Shown here piece after piece: positions 6,332-14,016 of a stretch of DNA of 64,000 nt. A program made the translations under genes and the position numbers. The DNA is taken from positions 1 to 64,000 of the forward strand of contig JAUXNJ010000018.1 of assembly GCA_030682795.1 (NCBI GenBank), given 5' to 3'. Position 1 is the first letter of the stretch; each line of letters begins with the position of its first letter. Source of the DNA: Sphingobacteriaceae bacterium. Lineage in GTDB: Bacteria > Bacteroidota > Bacteroidia > UBA7662. The notes below the pieces were generated by a model. The model did not search any database. It saw only the letters and a program-made list of their open reading frames with translations, and was not told the origin of the DNA.

Positions 6332-8332
6332 ATGACCGAGCAGCAAGCTTTCGCCCGCATCCAAGAACTGACCCATCAATTAAACGAGCATAATTACCAA
6401 TATTATGTACTCGATAGGCCAAGCATCAGCGACCAGGCGTTTGATGCGCTGCTGCAGGAGTTGGAATTGCTTGAAAAAGCCTGGCCGCAGTATTTATCGC
6501 CCCAAAGTCCGAGCCAGCGGGTGGGCGGACAAGCCCTCTCCAAATTCGAAAATGCGGCACACCGCTTTCCGATGATGTCGCTGGGCAACACCTATTCGCG
6601 CGATGAGTTGTCGGCCTTCGACGAGCGCGTGCAAAAGGGCCTCGGCAAGCCTGCCCGCTACGTTGGCGAGCTCAAATTCGACGGGGTAGCCATCTCCCTA
6701 ACCTACGAAAACGGCCAATTGGTGCGCGCCATCACCCGTGGCGACGGCCAAAAGGGCGACGTAGTGACCGAAAACATCAAAACCATCCGCTCTATCCCCT
6801 TGCAATTGCGCGGCAGCGGCTACCCCACCTTTTTTGAGATGCGCGGCGAGGTGTTTATACAGCGCAAAGACTTCGAAAAGCTCAATGAACAGCGTTTGGC
6901 TGCAGGCGAAGAGCCGTATGCCAATCCCCGCAACTTTGCCTCCGGCTCCCTAAAACTGCTGAACCCCGCCGAAGTGAGCCGTCGCAAGCTCGATTGCTTT
7001 GTGTACTACCTCAATACCGACGAAAAGCTCTTCCATTCGCACCATCAGAGCATGGAAGCAGCCAAAAGTTGGGGCTTCAGGGTATGCGCACATGCCACCG
7101 AACCCACCGATTTGAACGGATTGATGAGCTTTATTGACCATTGGGAGCTTGCCCGCACCCAATTGGGCTACGACATTGACGGGATTGTGATCAAGGTAGA
7201 CGATTTTAACGACCGCGAGGAATTGGGCTATACCGCCAAGTCGCCCCGCTGGGCCATTTCCTACAAATACAAACCCATGAGTGCCATTACCCTGTTGGAG
7301 AGCGTGAGTTACCAAGTGGGACGCACCGGGGCCGTTACACCAGTTGCCAATTTGAAGCCTGTGTTGCTCGCCGGTACGGTGGTAAAGCGGGCTTCGCTGT
7401 ACAACGAGGCCGAAATTGAGCGTCTCGACCTGCACTTGGGCGACCAGGTTTTTGTGGAGAAGGGCGGCGAAATCATCCCCAAAGTAATGGGGGTAGATGT
7501 GGCCAAGCGGCCTATTGGCGCCGAAAAGGTGGCTTTCATCAGCCATTGTCCCGATTGCGGCAGCGCTCTTGAAAAAATCGAAGCCATTCATTACTGCCTC
7601 AACGATGCTATTTGTCCACCCCAGCAACTCGGTCGCCTCGAGCATTTTGTGGCCCGCAAGGCCATGGACCTCAACAGCATCGGCAAAGAAACCATTGTGC
7701 AGCTGTTTGAAGCAGGCTTAGTGAGGCAGGTGAGCGATTTCTACGATTTGCAGTATGACGATTTGCTGGGCCTTGAGCGCATGGGTGATAAATCGGTACG
7801 CAATCTTTTGGAGGGTTTGGAGGCATCGAAGCAAATTCCTTACGAGCGAGTGTTGTTTGGGCTCGGGATTCGGCTGGTTGGCGAAACTGTGGCCAAAACC
7901 TTGGCCAAACACTTCCCTGCGGTAGAAATGCTGGCGGCTGCGAGTCAGGAAGAATTGGTAGCCATCAACGAAATTGGCGAAAAAATTGCCCGCAATGTGG
8001 TGGCTTGGTTTCGTCAAGAAGAAAATCTAGCCGTTATTGAGGCTTTAAAGTTTCATGGTTTGCAGCTGAGTCGCAATACCGAAGCCGATGTGGTCGTTTC
8101 TGACAAGCTTTCGGGCCAAAGTTTTGTGATTTCTGGGGTATTTGAACGCCATGAGCGCGACGAACTCAAGGCCATCATCGAGCAAAACGGCGGCAAAGTG
8201 CTTTCGGGGGTGAGCGGCAAAACCAATTTTCTGCTCGCTGGCGATGGCATGGGGCCGAGTAAGCTGCAAAAAGCCCAGGATTTGGGTGTTAAAATTTTAA
8301 CCGAAAACGAGTTTGAGGAGATGCTTGCATGA
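6332..8332 (+). CDS. ligA: NAD-dependent DNA ligase
   Basis: This 666-residue LigA seals nicks during replication and repair using NAD+. The adenylation motif LKFDG has Lys115 as nucleotide acceptor, followed by motif RGDGQKGD. The zinc finger CPDCGS...HYC...ICP lies near residues 407-430, helix-hairpin-helix repeats follow (GLERMGDKSVRNLLE, INEIGEKIARNV), and a BRCT domain closes the protein (from about 590). The length is usual. The stop overlaps the next gene by 4 bp (ATGA), so the three genes ligA, DUF6913 and dapA probably form one operon. Confidence 0.97.
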   Translation: MTEQQAFARIQELTHQLNEHNYQYYVLDRPSISDQAFDALLQELELLEKAWPQYLSPQSPSQRVGGQALSKFENAAHRFPMMSLGNTYSRDELSAFDERVQKGLGKPARYVGELKFDGVAISLTYENGQLVRAITRGDGQKGDVVTENIKTIRSIPLQLRGSGYPTFFEMRGEVFIQRKDFEKLNEQRLAAGEEPYANPRNFASGSLKLLNPAEVSRRKLDCFVYYLNTDEKLFHSHHQSMEAAKSWGFRVCAHATEPTDLNGLMSFIDHWELARTQLGYDIDGIVIKVDDFNDREELGYTAKSPRWAISYKYKPMSAITLLESVSYQVGRTGAVTPVANLKPVLLAGTVVKRASLYNEAEIERLDLHLGDQVFVEKGGEIIPKVMGVDVAKRPIGAEKVAFISHCPDCGSALEKIEAIHYCLNDAICPPQQLGRLEHFVARKAMDLNSIGKETIVQLFEAGLVRQVSDFYDLQYDDLLGLERMGDKSVRNLLEGLEASKQIPYERVLFGLGIRLVGETVAKTLAKHFPAVEMLAAASQEELVAINEIGEKIARNVVAWFRQEENLAVIEALKFHGLQLSRNTEADVVVSDKLSGQSFVISGVFERHERDELKAIIEQNGGKVLSGVSGKTNFLLAGDGMGPSKLQKAQDLGVKILTENEFEEMLA

Positions 8333-8838
8333 ATTTACCGCTCTTTATACGCCGCAGGCTGTTTACCAAGGCCTACAAACGGAGGCTTAATCAGCTACAA
8401 GCCAGCAAATTGGTAAGTGCCCATTGGCTGGTGCTTTTCGATGGGCGCGATGCCTATCAAAGCGAAATGGCACAACGCATTCAGGAGCAGCGTCTACCCC
8501 TACTAACCCGCTGTATGGGCTTTGAAAGTGGGCTCAGTGGTGCAGAAATGTATACTTTTGATAAAAAAAGTCTGCTTTCCGACCTGAGGCCGCCTTTACA
8601 CATTCAAGAAAAAGCGCAGGAACTTGAATATGATTTTGTGCTGCAACTTTCGCCAAAACCTGAACCTCCCTTGCAATATTTAGCCGCTTTGGTGGCTGCC
8701 GAGCAAAGAATTGCCTTAAATCCATCAAAAAACAACGATCTTTACAGCGTTGAACTCAGCTGGGAAAGTTGCGATGCGGCCACTGCCGTGCAACGCTTGT
8801 TCCATCAGCTCAAAACTTATTTCAAACATGCCATTTAA
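8329..8838 (+). CDS. DUF6913 family protein
   Basis: The 169-residue protein has a basic N-terminus (LPLFIRRRLFTKAYKRRL), an alpha/beta body, and no signal peptide or membrane segment. I recognise it as the small Bacteroidota family now called DUF6913, which is typically found between ligA and dapA as here. No catalytic motif is apparent and the function is unknown. It overlaps ligA by 4 bp and dapA by 11 bp, suggesting translational coupling. Confidence 0.75.
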   Translation: MNLPLFIRRRLFTKAYKRRLNQLQASKLVSAHWLVLFDGRDAYQSEMAQRIQEQRLPLLTRCMGFESGLSGAEMYTFDKKSLLSDLRPPLHIQEKAQELEYDFVLQLSPKPEPPLQYLAALVAAEQRIALNPSKNNDLYSVELSWESCDAATAVQRLFHQLKTYFKHAI

Positions 8839-9712
8839 TCTTACCGGAACCGGTGTTGCCGTAATTACCCCTTTCAAAGCCGACAAAAGCATCGACCATG
8901 CTGCCTTGCACCAAGTGCTCGATTTTATAATTGCAGGAGGCGTGGAATATGTGGTGGCCCTGGGTACCACAGGAGAAACGCCGGTATTGAGCAAGTCCGA
9001 CCGCATGGAGGTGCTGGCCTCGGTTATAGAAGGTGTGGCTGGCCGTGTGCCTGTGGTGTTGGGTATGGGTGGCAACGATACCCATGAACTGCTCGACCAC
9101 ATGAGCAGCTTTAACATGGCCGGGGTGCATGCCCTGCTTTCGGTTACGCCTTATTACAACAAACCGAGTCAGGCCGGCTTGTATGCCCACTACAAAGCGG
9201 TTTCGGAACATACCGATTTGCCAATTATTTTATACAATGTACCGCCACGTACGGCCTGCAACCTCAGCGCCGATACTACTTTGCGCTTGGCGGCAGACTT
9301 TAAGAACATCGTAGGCATCAAGGAAGCTTCGGGCGATTTTGGGCAAATCATGCAGATTTTAAACGAACGCCCGACTGGCTTCCAAGTGTATTCAGGCGAC
9401 GATTTATTGACCTTGCCCATGTTGGCCGCCGGTGCCGATGGCGTGATTTCGGTGATTGCCAATGGTTGTCCCGCCGAATTCAGTCAAATGACCCGCCATG
9501 CCTTGGCTGGCGACTATGCTGCCGCCCGCACCCTGCACTACCGCTTGTTGCCTTTGATGCAAATGATTTTTGCAGAAGGCAATCCTACCGGCATTAAAGC
9601 ATTGTTGCATGCCCGCGGCTTGGTGCAAAACGAATTGCGATTGCCTATGGTGAGCGCGAGTGCGGCACTGAATGAAAAAATTGCGAGCTATTTAAAGACA
9701 GCTGGACTGTAA
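8828..9712 (+). CDS. dapA: 4-hydroxy-tetrahydrodipicolinate synthase
   Basis: This 294-residue TIM-barrel enzyme condenses pyruvate with aspartate semialdehyde at the start of the lysine/diaminopimelate branch. The motif ALGTTGE binds pyruvate, Tyr136 lies in ILYNVPPRT, and Lys165 in IVGIKEASGD is the Schiff-base lysine. I use the ATG at 8828 (MPFNLTGTGVAV), which gives the standard N-terminus; longer in-frame starts fall inside the preceding gene. It ends the ligA operon and is followed by a strong terminator. Confidence 0.96.
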   Translation: MPFNLTGTGVAVITPFKADKSIDHAALHQVLDFIIAGGVEYVVALGTTGETPVLSKSDRMEVLASVIEGVAGRVPVVLGMGGNDTHELLDHMSSFNMAGVHALLSVTPYYNKPSQAGLYAHYKAVSEHTDLPIILYNVPPRTACNLSADTTLRLAADFKNIVGIKEASGDFGQIMQILNERPTGFQVYSGDDLLTLPMLAAGADGVISVIANGCPAEFSQMTRHALAGDYAAARTLHYRLLPLMQMIFAEGNPTGIKALLHARGLVQNELRLPMVSASAALNEKIASYLKTAGL

Positions 9713-9738
9713 TAGCACTCGACCATCCAATTAATCAA

Positions 9739-9775
9739 CAAAACGGATCAACTTTTAAAGCTGATCCGTTTTTTT
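9739..9775 (+). terminator. Intrinsic terminator after dapA
   Basis: AACGGATCA (9742-9750) pairs with TGATCCGTT (9762-9770) and is followed by a run of T. The flanking A and T tracts would allow the hairpin to work in both directions, so it may also end the tRNA-like transcript from the minus strand. Confidence 0.85.
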
Positions 9776-9795
9776 ATGGCCTGCTTAGGCCTGGG

Positions 9796-9935
9796 CTGTA
9801 GGGGAAGGAGTCGAACCTTCACGAAGCGGTTAGCCTTGCTTTGGGTACGTTCTTCAAGAACCCAAAGACCTGGTTTATTCCGGAGCCTTCACCCCCGCGA
9901 CAGGAGGGCATGTCTGCCTGTTTCACCACCCCACA
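9796..9935 (-). ncRNA. tRNA-like RNA with a 71-nt variable region (GUC in anticodon position)
   Basis: Read on the minus strand, all parts of a tRNA are present. The acceptor TGTGGGG pairs with CCCTACA (one G-U). The D arm GTG/CAT encloses AAACAGGCAGA, as in tRNA-Leu. The anticodon stem CCCTC/GGGGG encloses loop CTGTCGC, placing GTC (Asp) at 34-36. The T arm GAAGG-TTCGACT-CCTTC is normal. Between the anticodon and T stems lie 71 nt instead of 4-20. They contain an 8-bp hairpin (CTTTGGGT/ACCCAAAG) and possible GAAG/CTTC pairing. No CCA is encoded. A consensus Bacteroidota promoter ends 19 nt upstream, so it is probably expressed. It may be an aberrant tRNA-Asp or tRNA-Leu, or a tRNA-derived RNA with another role. 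Confidence 0.6.
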
Positions 9936-9954
9936 ATGTTGTGATTGATTAATC

Positions 9955-9984
9955 CAAAACTAAACAATCAGATTTATTTATCAA
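9955..9984 (-). promoter_or_regulatory. Promoter of the tRNA-like RNA
   Basis: On the minus strand TTG (9984-9982) is followed by exactly 19 nt and TAGTTTTG (9962-9955), matching the Bacteroidota -33/-7 pattern. Transcription would begin near 9950, about 15 nt before the predicted acceptor stem. Confidence 0.7.
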
Positions 9985-10025
9985 TATTTTTTAAACAATT
10001 AAACAAATTATTCGTTGAATCGAAA

Positions 10026-10033
10026 TATATTTG
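10026..10033 (+). promoter_or_regulatory. -7 element of the AsnC/Lrp gene
   Basis: TATATTTG fits TAnnTTTG and lies 41 nt before the start codon. There is no TTG at the expected distance upstream, so only the -7 part is supported. Confidence 0.4.
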
Positions 10034-10074
10034 CAGCTATCAAAGACAAACCAAAAATCTAAACCCCAAAATAC

Positions 10075-10539
10075 ATGGCTGCTTACGAACTCGACAGAAC
10101 CGACCGACTGATTTTAAACAGTTTGATGGAAGATGCGAAGACCACTTACACCAAAATTGCCCAGATGATTCCAGTTTCAGACGGCACGGTGCATGTGCGC
10201 ATGAAAAAAATGGAACAGCTGGGGGTGGTTACGGGCTCGCGGCTTATTGTTGATTACAGTGCGCTGGGCTACGACCTCACCGCCTACATTGGCATCTACC
10301 TCGAAAAAGGCTCGGTATACAAAGACGTGATTGCCCAGCTCGAAAAAGTGCCCGAAATTGTGGAGGCACATTACATCACTGGTGCCTACAGCATTTTTTG
10401 CAAGCTCATTTGTCAAAATACCGAGCACCTCCGCACCATCCTCAACGACCAAGTGCAAGCCATCGACGGGGTGCGCCGTACTGAAACCTTCATCAGTCTC
10501 GAAAACTCCATTCATAGGAGTTTGAAGTTGCCAGTTTAA
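10075..10539 (+). CDS. AsnC/Lrp-family transcriptional regulator
   Basis: The 154-residue protein has an N-terminal winged helix-turn-helix (LDRTDRLILNSLMEDAKTTY, then IAQMIPVSDGTVHVRMKKME) and a C-terminal RAM ligand-binding domain (about 65-150). That domain includes VEAHYITGAYSIFCKLIC, where the GxYD/GxYS turn typical of Lrp proteins is seen. Such proteins form dimers and octamers responding to an amino acid. The neighbours, divergent tRNA-like RNA and convergent hutU, do not show the target. It has its own -7 element and a terminator. Confidence 0.92.
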   Translation: MAAYELDRTDRLILNSLMEDAKTTYTKIAQMIPVSDGTVHVRMKKMEQLGVVTGSRLIVDYSALGYDLTAYIGIYLEKGSVYKDVIAQLEKVPEIVEAHYITGAYSIFCKLICQNTEHLRTILNDQVQAIDGVRRTETFISLENSIHRSLKLPV

Positions 10540-10562
10540 AATAACGACCTCTCCTTAAACAC

Positions 10563-10592
10563 AAAAAGCCCTCTCAGAAGAAAGGGCTTTTT
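10563..10592. terminator. Bidirectional terminator between AsnC/Lrp gene and hutU
   Basis: AAAAAGCCCT (10563-10572) and AGGGCTTTTT (10583-10592) form a 10-bp stem with a 10-nt loop. Both flanks are suited to termination, and the two genes converge on it. Confidence 0.88.
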
Positions 10593-10606
10593 ACGTTTTA
10601 AGATGC

Positions 10607-12286
10607 TTATTTCAATCGCTCTCGGATATCGAGGCGGTGCTTGCGCGCGGTATCGGTAGCAATGTCATAGCCCGCATCCATGTGGCGAATTACGCCCATG
10701 GCGGGGTCGTTGTGGAGCACGCGCTTGAGGCGGCGGGCGGCATCGTCGGTGCCATCGGCCACAATCACCATGCCTGAGTGGATCGAATAGCCCATGCCTA
10801 CGCCACCGCCATGATGCAGACTCACCCAGCTGGCACCGCCTGCGGTGTTGATGAGGGCGTTGAGCACTGGCCAGTCGGCCACAGCGTCTGAACCATCGAG
10901 CATGGCTTCGGTTTCGCGGTTGGGCGAAGCAACGGAGCCAGTGTCGAGGTGGTCGCGACCAATCACAATCGGCGCTTTGACCTTGCCTGTACGCACCAAT
11001 TCGTTAAAAGCAAGAGCTGCTTTTTCACGGTCGCCCTGCCCGATCCAACAAATACGTGCTGGCAATCCCTGAAATGCGATGCGCTCCTGCGCCATTTTGA
11101 TCCAGCGGTGCAAGCCTTTGTCGTTTGGAAAAAGCTCGAGCATAAGCTCGTCGGTAACGCGGATATCGTCGGGGTCGCCCGACAAAGCCGCCCAACGGAA
11201 AGGCCCCTTTCCTTCACAGAAAAGCGGACGAATGTAGGCTGGCACAAAGCCTGGGAAATCGAAAGCATGCGTATAACCCGCCTCTTCGGCACGGGCACGC
11301 AGGTTGTTGCCGTAATCAAAAGTGATGGCGCCTTTGCTTTGAAGCTCCACCATCAATTCGGTGTGACGGCGCATGGCAGCGTAGGCAGCCTGCAAATAAT
11401 TTTCTTGGTCGGTTTCGCGCAATACATTGGCTTGCTCGTTGGTCATGCCCTGCGGAATGTATCCCACCAGCGGGTCGTGGGCCGAGGTTTGGTCGGTAAG
11501 CACATCCGGCACAATGCCGCGCTGCACGAGGCGCTCGAGCAAATCTACCGCCGTGCAAATCACCCCGATGCTCTTGTTAGCGCCTGCCTTGGCAAAGGCC
11601 AGGGCTTTGTCGATGGCCGTGTCAATATCGTGCTCCACCAAATCGAGGTAGCGGGTTTCAACACGCTTTTGGGCGCGCCATTCTTCCACTTCAGCTGCCA
11701 AACACACCCCATCAGCCATGGTAATAGCCAGCGGCTGCGCGCCACCCATGCCGCCTAAACCGGCCGTAACGCACAATTTTCCTATGAGCGACCCGCCGAA
11801 GTGTTTGTCTGCCACCGCATTAAAGGTTTCATATGTACCCTGTACTATGCCCTGTGAGCCAATGTAAATCCACGAACCAGCCGTCATTTGGCCGTACATC
11901 ATCAATCCTTTTTTGTCGAGCTCGTCGAAATGCTCCCACGTAGCCCATTTAGGCACCAGCATGGAGTTGGAAATGATTACGCGCGGGGCATCTTTATGGG
12001 TAGGCAGTATGGCTACCGGCTTGCCACTTTGTATGAGCAGGGTTTCGTCCTCTTCTAAATCGCGTAAAGCTTTAACAATGAGCTCAAAAGACTCCACATT
12101 TCGAGCTGCTTTGCCGCGACCGCCATATACAATGAGGTCTTCGGGTCTTTCAGCTACTTCCGGGTCGAGGTTGTTGTGCAACATGCGCAAAGCCGCTTCC
12201 TGCACCCAGCCTTTGCAGCTGAGGGTAGTGCCGGTTGGCGTGGGATGTTGGGCCATGTCGAGTTTAGAAGAAGGTGTTACTGCCAT
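10607..12286 (-). CDS. hutU: Urocanate hydratase
   Basis: This 559-residue NAD-dependent enzyme converts urocanate to imidazolonepropionate in histidine degradation. Signatures seen are [10 protein letters not shown] near residue 54, [23 protein letters not shown], and the C-terminal [11 protein letters not shown] segment near 490. Length is as expected. The other hut genes (hutH, hutI, hutG) are not in the window, so it is encoded alone here. A TAnnTTTG element lies 18 nt before the start. The same genome also makes histidine from the operon at 47551-54538. Confidence 0.96.
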   Translation of the reverse strand: MAVTPSSKLDMAQHPTPTGTTLSCKGWVQEAALRMLHNNLDPEVAERPEDLIVYGGRGKAARNVESFELIVKALRDLEEDETLLIQSGKPVAILPTHKDAPRVIISNSMLVPKWATWEHFDELDKKGLMMYGQMTAGSWIYIGSQGIVQGTYETFNAVADKHFGGSLIGKLCVTAGLGGMGGAQPLAITMADGVCLAAEVEEWRAQKRVETRYLDLVEHDIDTAIDKALAFAKAGANKSIGVICTAVDLLERLVQRGIVPDVLTDQTSAHDPLVGYIPQGMTNEQANVLRETDQENYLQAAYAAMRRHTELMVELQSKGAITFDYGNNLRARAEEAGYTHAFDFPGFVPAYIRPLFCEGKGPFRWAALSGDPDDIRVTDELMLELFPNDKGLHRWIKMAQERIAFQGLPARICWIGQGDREKAALAFNELVRTGKVKAPIVIGRDHLDTGSVASPNRETEAMLDGSDAVADWPVLNALINTAGGASWVSLHHGGGVGMGYSIHSGMVIVADGTDDAARRLKRVLHNDPAMGVIRHMDAGYDIATDTARKHRLDIRERLK

Positions 12287-12303
12287 GTTTTTCGGTTAAA
12301 GTG

Positions 12304-12311
12304 CAAAAATA
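12304..12311 (-). promoter_or_regulatory. -7 element of hutU
   Basis: The minus strand reads TATTTTTG, a TAnnTTTG match 17-18 nt before the hutU ATG. No convincing TTG element is found at the usual spacing. Confidence 0.4.
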
Positions 12312-12420
12312 CAAAATCTCTCGCAGCGATTTAATGCGACGAAGGGATAACCATTGAAAAGCAAAAAGGATTTTCTCCCCAATAAATCGGCCAAAATGCT
12401 GGTAGTGCCCGAGAAAAGTC

Positions 12421-12428
12421 TATTTTTG
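12421..12428 (+). promoter_or_regulatory. -7 element of corA
   Basis: TATTTTTG fits TAnnTTTG and lies 46 nt before the corA start. A CTG sits 19 nt upstream instead of TTG, so the -33 element is weak. Confidence 0.4.
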
Positions 12429-12473
12429 CCCCAAGCCTCCCTTCCTAAAATGTAAACAACCAAAAGCGCGCAT

Positions 12474-13406
12474 ATGATCCAGCTCTTCCAAACCTCCAAG
12501 GCCATGTTACACGAAGTGGAAACCCTGGGCGAAAGCACTTGGGTAAACATCGTTGACCCAACCTACGAGGAACGTCACTGGATAGAGCGCAATTGCCCGC
12601 TGGTATTAGAGTACCTTACCGACTCGCTCGACATCGACGAGCTTTCGCGGGTAGAAAAGGAAGACGACTACCTTTTGGTGGTAATCCGCCTGCCGCACTT
12701 CCGTGGCGTTGAGCACGATACCCCCTTTACCACCATTCCTTTGATGATTTTTTTGACCGACAATCTCACCATTACCATTTGTAAGGAGGAGAATGTGATC
12801 ATTCAGGAGTTCATCAAAGAGCGTGTAAAAGGCTTCAGCACCGGTAAAAAGAACAAATTTTTGCTGCAGCTCATGCTCAAAACCGCCAGCAAATACTTGC
12901 TGCACCTGCGCAACATCAATAAAATTGTGGAGAAGCTCGAGGATGAGCTCGAAAGCTCGCTACGCAACCGCGAAATCATGGAGTTGCTCAAGTACGAAAA
13001 GGCGCTCATTTATTATACTACCGCCTTGCAAGCCAACGGCGCCATGATGGAACGCCTGCGCCGGTTGCGCATTTTTTCGGCCTGGGAGGATGATGAAGAC
13101 CTGCTCGAGGATGTGATGATTGAAAACCAGCAGGCCATTCAAATGACCAACATCAGTATTCGGGTATTGGGGCAGATGATGGAGGCCTATTCGTCGGTGA
13201 TCAACAACAACATGAACAATGTGATGAAGACGCTCACCTTCGTGACCATTTGTTTGGCGATTCCTACCCTCTTTGCCAGTTTGTACGGCATGAACGTGCC
13301 TTTACCGTGGCAAGAAGACAGCAAAGCATTTTACTTTTTGCTCGGCTCCAGTATGATAATTATTGCGGGGGTATATTTGCTGTTTAAGCGAGTGAGGTGG
13401 TTTTAG
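12474..13406 (+). CDS. corA: CorA-family divalent cation transporter
   Basis: The 310-residue protein is a CorA Mg2+/Co2+ channel. It has a long acidic cytoplasmic domain, a helical stalk (about 130-245), then two transmembrane helices at the C-terminus. The first ends in the selectivity motif YGMN (near residue 273). The second is FLLGSSMIIIAGVYLLF, followed by a short basic tail (KRVRWF). Length and order match the family. It diverges from hutU. The stop codon lies inside a perfect hairpin. Confidence 0.94.
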   Translation: MIQLFQTSKAMLHEVETLGESTWVNIVDPTYEERHWIERNCPLVLEYLTDSLDIDELSRVEKEDDYLLVVIRLPHFRGVEHDTPFTTIPLMIFLTDNLTITICKEENVIIQEFIKERVKGFSTGKKNKFLLQLMLKTASKYLLHLRNINKIVEKLEDELESSLRNREIMELLKYEKALIYYTTALQANGAMMERLRRLRIFSAWEDDEDLLEDVMIENQQAIQMTNISIRVLGQMMEAYSSVINNNMNNVMKTLTFVTICLAIPTLFASLYGMNVPLPWQEDSKAFYFLLGSSMIIIAGVYLLFKRVRWF

Positions 13407-13425
13407 CACATTGCATGTGCTAAAA
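13401..13425. repeat. Perfect 10-bp hairpin over the corA stop codon
   Basis: TTTTAGCACA and TGTGCTAAAA are exact complements around TTGCA. No T-run follows on the plus strand, so it is not a standard terminator, but it could stabilise the 3' end of the corA mRNA. Confidence 0.6.
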
Positions 13426-13461
13426 GGGACGCTTCGCATACCTTCAGGGGATGATGCCCTT

Positions 13462-13764
13462 TCAACCCATTAGCCTTTTGTAAAAGCTATCAGGGTTTTG
13501 CCGGTTATCCCAAACTAACAGTACCTTAAGATAATCTTGATTTAGCTCATAAAACAACGAAACCGTTGGATGGATGAGCAGTCTCCGGATTTCTTGGTTA
13601 CCAATCTTTGGGGCGATTTCTGGATTGGCTTGAATCAAATCAAGCTTCTCCTCTAGCAAGTCGATAAAGGCCTCAACTACTTGCGAATTCCATGTGAGAT
13701 TTAGAAAATCAACAGTTTCTTGGAGCGATTTTAAAGCAATCGGGGTCCAAACTAACGCTTTCAT
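13462..13764 (-). CDS. RelE/ParE-family toxin
   Basis: The 100-residue protein has the ParE fold signature: WTPIALKSLQETVDFLNLTW at the N-terminus, IDLLEEKLDLIQANPEIAPKI in the middle and RRLLIHPTVSLFYEL then LLVWDNRQNP at the C-terminus. ParE toxins poison DNA gyrase; RelE relatives cut mRNA on the ribosome. Which one applies cannot be told from the sequence. The antitoxin gene precedes it by 3 bp. The frame is intact. Confidence 0.8.
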   Translation of the reverse strand: MKALVWTPIALKSLQETVDFLNLTWNSQVVEAFIDLLEEKLDLIQANPEIAPKIGNQEIRRLLIHPTVSLFYELNQDYLKVLLVWDNRQNPDSFYKRLMG

Positions 13765-13767
13765 GCG

Positions 13768-13968
13768 CTACCTCAGCATTGCTTTAATTGAAGTATGCGT
13801 GGTACAGTCTGCTATTTCTGATTGCATGGATAGCACCAAAAGTTGCTCGATTCTTTCTGGAATTTGATCGACAGCCTTTTGAACGCTTTCGATCTTCTCG
13901 ATTACCTTTTCATCCTCAACTTCGGTTAGCCAATGGATAAGCGCATGTTTTCGTTCTTGCACAGTCAT
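13768..13968 (-). CDS. Antitoxin partner of the ParE-like toxin
   Basis: The 66-residue helical protein (TVQERKHALIHWLTEVEDEK at the start) resembles the small antitoxin-like proteins that precede RelE/ParE toxins in Bacteroidota. I use the ATG at 13968; an in-frame TTG lies 6 nt upstream. No clear DNA-binding motif is visible, so autoregulation cannot be argued from the sequence. The assignment rests on size, spacing and partner. Confidence 0.65.
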   Translation of the reverse strand: MTVQERKHALIHWLTEVEDEKVIEKIESVQKAVDQIPERIEQLLVLSMQSEIADCTTHTSIKAMLR

Positions 13969-14016
13969 AACCAAATTTACGCAAATATTTTTGAATGAAA
14001 AAAGCCATCAACAGCC

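Noticed and set aside
6950..7645. 231-codon minus-strand frame inside ligA
   Set aside because: A clear antisense shadow of the ligase coding frame, with no domain sequence.
9796..9935. tmRNA or group I intron as explanation for the long tRNA-like RNA
   Set aside because: A tmRNA lacks an anticodon stem and is over 300 nt. Group I introns are over 200 nt and normally sit in the anticodon loop, while the extra sequence here is between the anticodon and T stems.
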